From Planctomycetota bacterium (GTDB lineage Bacteria > Planctomycetota > Phycisphaerae > WQYP01), in NCBI GenBank assembly GCA_021838985.1, contig JAKCCC010000070.1, positions 1-7,946 on the forward strand: 7,946 nucleotides of DNA, written 5' to 3'. Positions 1-4,439 of this stretch are shown here, piece after piece. The notes below the pieces were generated by a model, which was not told the origin of the DNA, did no database searches, and saw nothing but the letters and a program-made list of their open reading frames with translations. The stretch's first letter is position 1. Each line of letters opens with the position of its first letter. The translations under genes were made by a program, and so were the position numbers.

Positions 1-4
1 TATA

Positions 5-24
5 GCCCCCGGCTTGCCGGGGGT
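5..24. repeat. GC-rich stem-loop at window edge
   Basis: CCCCCGG (6-12) and CCGGGGG (17-23) pair perfectly around CTTG, with a possible G-U at 5/24. It may mark the end of a gene to the left, but no T-tract follows on the + strand, so it is not a classic intrinsic terminator. It could equally be a repeated intergenic palindrome. Confidence 0.6.
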
Positions 25-65
25 GGATTCTCCGCCGGAAACCGAGGATTCCCCGCGGGCCAAAA

Positions 66-84
66 TCTTCGCGCCGCGCGAAGA
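66..84. repeat. 8-bp stem-loop
   Basis: TCTTCGCG (66-73) pairs with CGCGAAGA (77-84) around a 3-nt CCG loop. There is no following T-run. It lies about 180 bases upstream of the dxs start; role unknown. Confidence 0.55.
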
Positions 85-108
85 AACACGGAGATTGTGA
101 TACGGATA

Positions 109-135
109 AAATCAGTGAAATCCGTTTGATCCGTG
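109..135. repeat. degenerate 9-nt tandem repeat (three units)
   Basis: AAATCAGTG (109-117), AAATCCGTT (118-126) and TGATCCGTG (127-135) follow each other in exact 9-nt phase. A partly inverted echo, ACGGAT at 102-107, can pair with ATCCGT at 120-125. I recall similar 'ATCCGTG' strings between genes in several bacterial lineages, but this was not checked here. Confidence 0.55.
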
Positions 136-160
136 CTTTTCTTGGTTGCGGCCAAGTTTA

Positions 161-174
161 GTCGCCGCGGCGAC
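161..174. repeat. 14-nt perfect palindrome (GTCGCC/GGCGAC)
   Basis: GTCGCCG and CGGCGAC abut with no spacer. The same six-base arms reappear around loops at 4002-4029 and 6425-6440, always outside genes. Confidence 0.55.
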
Positions 175-197
175 CGGGCCGCGCTGGGGCCAAGATG

Positions 198-225
198 TTG
201 CTTTTGCCATCCATTCGCTTATTAT
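198..225 (+). promoter_or_regulatory. possible dxs promoter
   Basis: TATTAT at 220-225 matches five of six bases of a sigma70 -10 box. TTGCTT at 198-203, 16 bases upstream, is a weak -35. The AT-rich setting contrasts with the GC-rich surroundings and would leave a leader of about 30 bases before ATG 263. It is a weak prediction because -35 agreement is only three of six. Confidence 0.3.
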
Positions 226-262
226 TCATTATGGATATTTAAGATTTCGTGAGAGGTCCGCT

Positions 263-2263
263 ATGAGCCTAATCCTCCCGACCATCGAATCGCCCGCGGA
301 TTTGAAGCGCCTGTCGCTCGAGCAACTCACCAGCCTGGCTCAGGAAATACGCGAAACCATTGTTGCCACCGTCAGCGCCAACGGCGGTCACCTGGCGCCG
401 AACTTGGGCACCGTGGAGATTATTCTGGCACTGCACCTGGTCTTCGATCTGCCGAGAGATCGTCTGCTCTGGGACGTGGGCCATCAGTGTTATCCCCACA
501 AACTCATCACGGGCCGGTATAAACGCTTTTCGTCGCTGCGCAAGCAGGGCGGGGTTTGTGGTTTCCCTGACCCTGCGGAAGGCCCCTATGATCTCTTCAG
601 CGTCGGCCACGCTGGCACCGCGATCAGCACCGCAGTGGGCATGGCGCGGGCAGACGCCATGCTCCATCGTCAGACCCGAGTCATCGCGCTTGTCGGTGAC
701 GCCTCCATCGTTAACGGCGTGGCTTTGGAGGGTTTGAACAACGCCGGTACGCTCAAGCGCCAACTGCTGGTTATTCTCAACGATAACTCCATGAGCATCA
801 GTGAGCCGCAGGGCGCTTTCGCCAATTATCTGGAACATTTGCGGGTCACCACAACCTACGATGAAGTCAAACGGCGGGTGCAGGACCTGCTCGACCGGAT
901 ACCCTACGGGCAGCGGCTTTCGGATATCGGTTTTCAGATCAAGCAGGGCATCAAGAACGCCATCGCCCCCGGGCATATCTTTGAAGACTTGGGGCTTAAA
1001 TACTTCGGTCCGGTGGACGGCCACGACCTGCCCGGTCTGCTGGAAAAGCTCAATGAACTCAAAACCCTCAACACACCCGCGATGCTGCACGTCAAGACGG
1101 TCAAAGGCAAGGGTTATGAATGGGCCTGCGACGATCCAACCACCTTCCACAGTCCCAAACCATTCCGCGTCGAAGGGTGCCGCGTGGTGCTCAACCAGGG
1201 TTCGGGGCGTTCCTGGACCAAAGCGTTCGCCGAGGCGATGGTGCGCGTGGCGCGGGCCCATCCCCGGGTCGTGGGCATTACCGCGGCGATGCCCGATGGC
1301 ACCGGCATGATCAAGCTCAAGCCCGTGTTCCCCGAGCGCTATTTCGATACCGGCATATGCGAAAGTCATGCCACAGCCATGGCTGCGGGTATGACCCGGG
1401 CCGGATTGCGCCCCATTGCCGCCATTTACAGCACGTTTCTGCAGCGGGCTTTCGATCAGATCTTCCAGGAAATATGTCTGCAGGGGCTACCGGTGATCTT
1501 CTGCGTGGACCGCGCGGGCCTGGTCGGTGATGACGGCGCGGTGCATCATGGCTTCTGCGACTTGGCTTTTCTAAAGAGCCAGCCGGGCATGGTGTTAATG
1601 GCGCCGTCTGATGAGCGCGAGCTTAACGCCGCGCTGGACTTCGCCCTTTCGCTCGAACAGCCCTGTGAAATCCGCTATCCGCGCGACAACTGTCCCCCCG
1701 AACCGTTGGGACCGGCCGAGGCGTGGTTGATGCGCCAGTCGGGCGGCGTGGCGCGGCGGCTTAAAGATGGCTCGGATGCGACGCTGGTGGCCTACGGCGC
1801 CCTGGCCCTGCAGGCCCTGCAGGCCGCTAACCTGCTCGAAAATGAGCGGATTCATGCCGGCGTCATCGATGCCCGCTTCTGCAAACCTTTGGATGGCGCG
1901 ATGCTGGATGCCGTGTTTGAAACCGACCGTCCTATTATCACCGTGGAGGATCATGCCCTCATCAACGGTTTCGGGACTGCGGTGCTGGAGTACGCTCAAC
2001 TCCACGGCCACGATGCCCGGCTGGTGACGCGTTGCGGAATTCCGGACCGTTTCATCAAACATGCCACCCGCGCCGAACAGCTTAAGGAAGTGGGCCTGGA
2101 CCCGGTGGGACTGGCCTCCAGTGTCCGTGACGCCCTGGCCCGACATGGCCGGCGGCATAACGCCGCCGAAACCCGCCCGCCCGTGCCGAGCCCTCCGTCT
2201 GTGACGCTGCGCCCCATGAACCGGTTGCAGGAGTATGAGACGCCAGCCAGCCTGCACCCGTGA
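263..2263 (+). CDS. dxs: 1-deoxy-D-xylulose-5-phosphate synthase (DXS)
   Basis: This thiamine-diphosphate enzyme condenses pyruvate with glyceraldehyde 3-phosphate to give 1-deoxy-D-xylulose 5-phosphate, the entry step of the cytosolic MEP isoprenoid pathway. The product is 666 residues with the three-part DXS layout. The N-terminal ThDP domain has NGGHLAPNLG (H43), DVGHQCYPHK and SVGHAGTAIS. The metal-binding site reads GDA (145-147) and ILNDN (171-175), where most homologues have GDG. The central domain has catalytic E367 in CESHATAM, IYSTFLQRAFDQ (R395) and DRAGLVGDDG. The C-terminal transketolase domain has RYPRDN, DARFCKPLD and GIPDRFI. I chose ATG 263 because GAGAGG at 251-256 sits six bases upstream and because homology starts just after it; the open frame continues upstream to a TTG at 146 with no family resemblance. 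The last ~36 residues, Pro-rich from about 630, run past the usual end near 620-640 aa. murD follows in the same direction and is probably co-transcribed. Confidence 0.96.
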   Translation: MSLILPTIESPADLKRLSLEQLTSLAQEIRETIVATVSANGGHLAPNLGTVEIILALHLVFDLPRDRLLWDVGHQCYPHKLITGRYKRFSSLRKQGGVCGFPDPAEGPYDLFSVGHAGTAISTAVGMARADAMLHRQTRVIALVGDASIVNGVALEGLNNAGTLKRQLLVILNDNSMSISEPQGAFANYLEHLRVTTTYDEVKRRVQDLLDRIPYGQRLSDIGFQIKQGIKNAIAPGHIFEDLGLKYFGPVDGHDLPGLLEKLNELKTLNTPAMLHVKTVKGKGYEWACDDPTTFHSPKPFRVEGCRVVLNQGSGRSWTKAFAEAMVRVARAHPRVVGITAAMPDGTGMIKLKPVFPERYFDTGICESHATAMAAGMTRAGLRPIAAIYSTFLQRAFDQIFQEICLQGLPVIFCVDRAGLVGDDGAVHHGFCDLAFLKSQPGMVLMAPSDERELNAALDFALSLEQPCEIRYPRDNCPPEPLGPAEAWLMRQSGGVARRLKDGSDATLVAYGALALQALQAANLLENERIHAGVIDARFCKPLDGAMLDAVFETDRPIITVEDHALINGFGTAVLEYAQLHGHDARLVTRCGIPDRFIKHATRAEQLKEVGLDPVGLASSVRDALARHGRRHNAAETRPPVPSPPSVTLRPMNRLQEYETPASLHP

Positions 2264-2375
2264 CCCGGGGCCCGCGGGCCTGGCCGGATCGCGCCAGGGC
2301 CGCGCGATCCTGAAAACGCACGCGGGGCTTTCTAAAAAGGCCCCGGGCCAACCCGTATACGAGCATCTCTTAGCC
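2264..2375 (+). other. dxs-murD intercistronic spacer
   Basis: This 112-bp stretch is in frame with murD but encodes no MurD-like sequence. It contains a 12-nt palindrome GGCCCGCGGGCC (2269-2280) followed by a strong stem-loop (2286-2310). It probably forms a structured intergenic segment of a dxs-murD message. Confidence 0.5.
2286..2310 (+). repeat. 9-bp stem-loop between dxs and murD
   Basis: GGATCGCGC (2286-2294) pairs perfectly with GCGCGATCC (2302-2310) around a 7-nt CAGGGCC loop, starting 22 bases after the dxs stop. The next bases are TGAAAACG, so it lacks a terminator T-tract. It may be an mRNA-stabilising or attenuating structure. Confidence 0.6.
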
Positions 2376-3845
2376 ATGTTGCGCACCGCTCCCTCCGATT
2401 TCACCGGGAAAGTTATCGTGGTCATGGGCCTGGGCCGCTTCGGAGGTGGCTGCGGCGTGAGCCGCTGGCTGTGCCGCCAGGGCGCCCACGTGACCGTGAC
2501 CGACCAAGCCAGCGCGGCCGATCTGGCCGACTCCACCCGCCAGCTTGCGGGTTTACCCATTCGTTTTCAATTCGGCGGTCACGATCCGGCGCTTTTGGAA
2601 CATTGCGATCTGCTGGTGGTCAACCCGGCCGTCGATAAGCCGCGTTCTGCATTTTTTCAACAGGCTTTGCAGCGCCGCATTCCCGTCACCACGGAGATAA
2701 ACCTTTTTGTCGAGCGCTGCCCCGCGAAAATCGTGGGCGTTACCGGCAGCCTCGGAAAATCGACCATTGCCGCGATGCTTCATGTGGCGCTGGCCGCGGC
2801 GGGCGAACCCGCCCAGCGCTGCTGGTTCGGCGGCAACATCGGCCGCTGTTTGCTTGGCGAACTGCCCCTGATCCAACCCGCTGATTGGGTCGTCTTGGAG
2901 TTGTCCAGTTTCATGTTGGAGGATTTGGCGGCAATTCGGTTCTCCCCGGCCGTGGCGGTGGTGAGCAATCTGGTCGGCCATCACCTGGATCGGCACGGCT
3001 CCCTCGCGGCCTACACGGCGGCTAAACAGAATATCTTGCGGTTCCAGAAACCAGGCGCTGTGGCCGTACTCAACGGCGAAGATCCAACGCTGCGTTCCTG
3101 GCCCATCGCCGCCGGCGTGCGCGTGCGGTATTATTCCAGCGGCGACCACCCCCCCTTGGATCTGGCGGCGCCCGGGGCGCACAACCAGTCCAACGCCCGC
3201 GCCGCCCTGGCGGTGGTGGAGGCCCTCGGTCTCGACACCGCCGCCGCCCTGGCCGCCCTGCGGCGTTTTCCCGGCCTGCCGCACCGGCTCCAGTTGGTGC
3301 AGGCTTCGCCGGTGGCCGGCCGCACGGTACGCTGGTTTAACGATTCCAAAGCCACCACGCCGCAGGCCGCGCTGACCGCCCTGGCGGCCTTCCCCCCGCG
3401 CGGCGTCATCTGTATCGTGGGAGGCTATGACAAACATGTCGATATGTCCGCGCTGACTGCCCAGTTGGCGCGCCGCGCTGGCGGCGTCCTCGGCATCGGC
3501 GCCACGGGCGCCGCGCTGGTCGAAGCCGTGCGCCGTAGCGCCGGGGGGGGCGATATGGCTTGCGACGCCGCACCGGAGCCTTTACCCACGGCCACGGCCG
3601 CCGCCGCAGCCTCCGCCTCGTTCGTGGCGGAAAGCCCCGGTGCTGAATCCTGCCGTTGTCGGTACGTGGCGACGCTGGAGGCGGCGGTGCGAACCGCACG
3701 CCAATGGCTGGCCGCGGACGCCGCGCGGCGCGGGCCGCTGCGGAGCGTGCTGCTGTCTCCGGCCTGCGCCTCCTACGATCAGTTCGCCAATTATGAGCAG
3801 CGCGGCGAACGTTTCGCTCAGCTGGCGGCGAGTGCTGCCCTATGA
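2376..3845 (+). CDS. murD: UDP-N-acetylmuramoyl-L-alanine--D-glutamate ligase (MurD)
   Basis: This cytoplasmic ATP-dependent Mur ligase adds D-glutamate to UDP-MurNAc-L-Ala in peptidoglycan precursor synthesis. From ATG 2376 it is 489 residues; E. coli MurD is 438. In order: an N-terminal Rossmann-like GLGRFGGG (18-25); P-loop GVTGSLGKST (121-130, K128); GGNIG (152-156); ELSSFMLE (175-182); SNLVGHHLDRHGS (197-209); the lysine expected to be carbamylated, K217 in AAKQNI; GAHNQSNARAALA; GLPHRL; NDSKATTP (322-329); and SPACASYDQFANYEQRG (461-477). Two oddities: the P-loop has SLGKS where E. coli has SNGKS, and an Ala/Pro-rich low-complexity stretch near 390-425 interrupts the C-terminal domain and accounts for much of the extra length. 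The frame is open back to ATG 2235, overlapping dxs by 29 bp. That start has AGGAG only one base away, and the extra 47 residues look unlike MurD and cross a stem-loop, so 2376 is preferred despite a weak ribosome site. Confidence 0.95.
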   Translation: MLRTAPSDFTGKVIVVMGLGRFGGGCGVSRWLCRQGAHVTVTDQASAADLADSTRQLAGLPIRFQFGGHDPALLEHCDLLVVNPAVDKPRSAFFQQALQRRIPVTTEINLFVERCPAKIVGVTGSLGKSTIAAMLHVALAAAGEPAQRCWFGGNIGRCLLGELPLIQPADWVVLELSSFMLEDLAAIRFSPAVAVVSNLVGHHLDRHGSLAAYTAAKQNILRFQKPGAVAVLNGEDPTLRSWPIAAGVRVRYYSSGDHPPLDLAAPGAHNQSNARAALAVVEALGLDTAAALAALRRFPGLPHRLQLVQASPVAGRTVRWFNDSKATTPQAALTALAAFPPRGVICIVGGYDKHVDMSALTAQLARRAGGVLGIGATGAALVEAVRRSAGGGDMACDAAPEPLPTATAAAAASASFVAESPGAESCRCRYVATLEAAVRTARQWLAADAARRGPLRSVLLSPACASYDQFANYEQRGERFAQLAASAAL

Positions 3846-3937
3846 CCGCCAGGCGTCCCTTCGCCCCAGCCACGCCGATCACACCCCAAACCGGAATTAT
3901 GAACCTGGTGTTTTGCCAATCGATACAGTTCTGGTAG
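3842..3937 (+). CDS. possible 31-codon ORF overlapping the murD stop
   Basis: An ATG at 3842 shares the ATGA overlap with the murD TGA (3843-3845), the usual form of translational coupling. The frame runs 31 codons (MTARRPFAPATPI..., ending QSIQFW) to TAG at 3935. I recognise no family and see no membrane helix. In many genomes ftsW or another division gene follows murD, so this could be the stub of a lost downstream gene, or simply a chance frame. Confidence 0.2.
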   Translation: MTARRPFAPATPITPQTGIMNLVFCQSIQFW

Positions 3938-3972
3938 GAGAAAGAGCCCCAGACTCGCCACCGGGCCCCAAG

Positions 3973-3992
3973 CACCGGCCTTCAGGCCGGTG
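3973..3992. repeat. CACC...GGTG hairpin 1
   Basis: CACCGGCC pairs over all 8 bp with GGCCGGTG around a TTCA loop. The hairpins at 4214 and 4258 have the same outer CACC/GGTG arms and a 4-nt loop but different inner pairs. Confidence 0.65.
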
Positions 3993-3997
3993 AACCT

Positions 3998-4033
3998 CCG
4001 GGTCGCCGTAGCAAGTCGCCTACGGCGACCCGG
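3998..4033. repeat. 14-bp perfect inverted repeat, 8-nt loop
   Basis: CCGGGTCGCCGTAG (3998-4011) is the exact reverse complement of CTACGGCGACCCGG (4020-4033); the loop is CAAGTCGC. It contains the recurring GTCGCC/GGCGAC core. CCGGTGAAC occurs on both sides, at 3987-3995 and 4030-4038. There is no T-tract. This is the longest perfect stem I found in the window. Confidence 0.7.
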
Positions 4034-4093
4034 TGAACGGCTTCCGGACGCGATACCCGAAAGCTAAAGTGGTGACAAGGCAGTGGCAGGTCT

Positions 4094-4113
4094 GGGACCG
4101 TTTATGCCGTCCC
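4094..4113. repeat. short stem-loop
   Basis: GGGAC (4094-4098) pairs with GTCCC (4109-4113) around a 10-nt loop. It is modest alone and counted only as part of the surrounding array. Confidence 0.35.
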
Positions 4114-4165
4114 TCCACCCCCATGCCGGCAAGGCTCCCGCGGCGGAAATCATCCCAGGCCCTAA

Positions 4166-4180
4166 TCCGGCTTCGCCGGA
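4166..4180. repeat. short stem-loop
   Basis: TCCGGC (4166-4171) pairs with GCCGGA (4175-4180) around a 3-nt TTC loop. It is part of the array. Confidence 0.4.
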
Positions 4181-4213
4181 ATCAAAAAGAATCTCACGCG
4201 AAGGTGTGGTCAA

Positions 4214-4233
4214 CACCGCATCATAATGCGGTG
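4214..4233. repeat. CACC...GGTG hairpin 2
   Basis: CACCGCAT pairs over 8 bp with ATGCGGTG around a CATA loop. Past a single bulged G at 4234, CAA (4211-4213) pairs with TTG (4235-4237), extending the stem to 11 pairs. Confidence 0.65.
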
Positions 4234-4257
4234 GTTGGTCTGCGTTCGGCGCCAACC

Positions 4258-4277
4258 CACCGGGTTATCACCCGGTG
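4258..4277. repeat. CACC...GGTG hairpin 3
   Basis: CACCGGGT pairs over 8 bp with ACCCGGTG around a TATC loop. It begins 24 bases after hairpin 2 ends. Confidence 0.65.
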
Positions 4278-4313
4278 CTCCCCAAGTCTTTTCGCTCCTT
4301 CGCGTAAGCCCGA

Positions 4314-4340
4314 AACTTCTCCGCACGGCGCGGAGAAGTT
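4314..4340. repeat. 11-bp perfect stem-loop
   Basis: AACTTCTCCGC (4314-4324) is the exact reverse complement of GCGGAGAAGTT (4330-4340), with a 5-nt ACGGC loop. It is the last strong hairpin before the glycosyltransferase start, about 100 bases upstream. What follows (ACACGTTC) is not a T-run. Confidence 0.65.
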
Positions 4341-4439
4341 ACACGTTCAGAATCTATACCGCGTCCTGGCCCGGCTCCAGTTGCCGCGGCGCCAGGCGAT
4401 GGATTATCCTGACGAAGTTTTCGAGGTCGTTTGTACGCC

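Larger units (their letters stand above)
1..262. other. dxs upstream region
   Basis: No convincing gene is present. The region holds a GC hairpin at 5-24, a stem-loop at 66-84, a degenerate 9-nt tandem repeat at 109-135, a 14-nt palindrome at 161-174, and an AT-rich stretch (about 205-250) with a possible promoter just before dxs. I looked for TPP-riboswitch hallmarks, since DXS uses thiamine diphosphate, and saw none. Confidence 0.6.
3846..4439. other. hairpin-rich spacer upstream of the glycosyltransferase
   Basis: Apart from the small frame that starts at the murD stop, no convincing gene is found in about 590 bases. The one long + strand frame here (4033 to 4566) is Arg/Pro/Ser-rich, has no recognisable motif and runs into the glycosyltransferase in another frame. 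At least seven stem-loops occur within 3973-4340 (at 3973, 3998, 4094, 4166, 4214, 4258 and 4314). None is followed by a T-run. The density suggests a structured RNA or 5' leader, or a cluster of palindromic repeats. Confidence 0.55.

Noticed and set aside
146..262. N-terminal extension of dxs from a TTG
   Set aside because: The 39 extra residues look unlike DXS and cover a palindrome and a likely promoter. ATG 263 has a well-placed GAGAGG.
1..262. TPP riboswitch controlling dxs
   Set aside because: The conserved TPP-aptamer strings are not visible in the leader.
269..1369. 366-residue open frame on the minus strand across dxs
   Set aside because: It lies fully antisense to an unmistakable dxs, has no recognisable motif, and long antisense frames are common in GC-rich genes. 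The similar frames at 1595-2560 and 2553-3437 were rejected for the same reason.
2235..2375. Upstream murD start overlapping dxs
   Set aside because: The AGGAG is only one base from that ATG, and the extra 47 residues are unlike MurD and include a strong stem-loop. It is retained only as an alternative.
3998..4033. Intrinsic terminator of the dxs-murD unit
   Set aside because: The stem is strong but is followed by GC-rich sequence with no T-run on either strand. Rho-dependent termination cannot be excluded.
3973..4340. CRISPR array
   Set aside because: The hairpins differ in sequence and spacing; there is no constant direct repeat and no cas gene.
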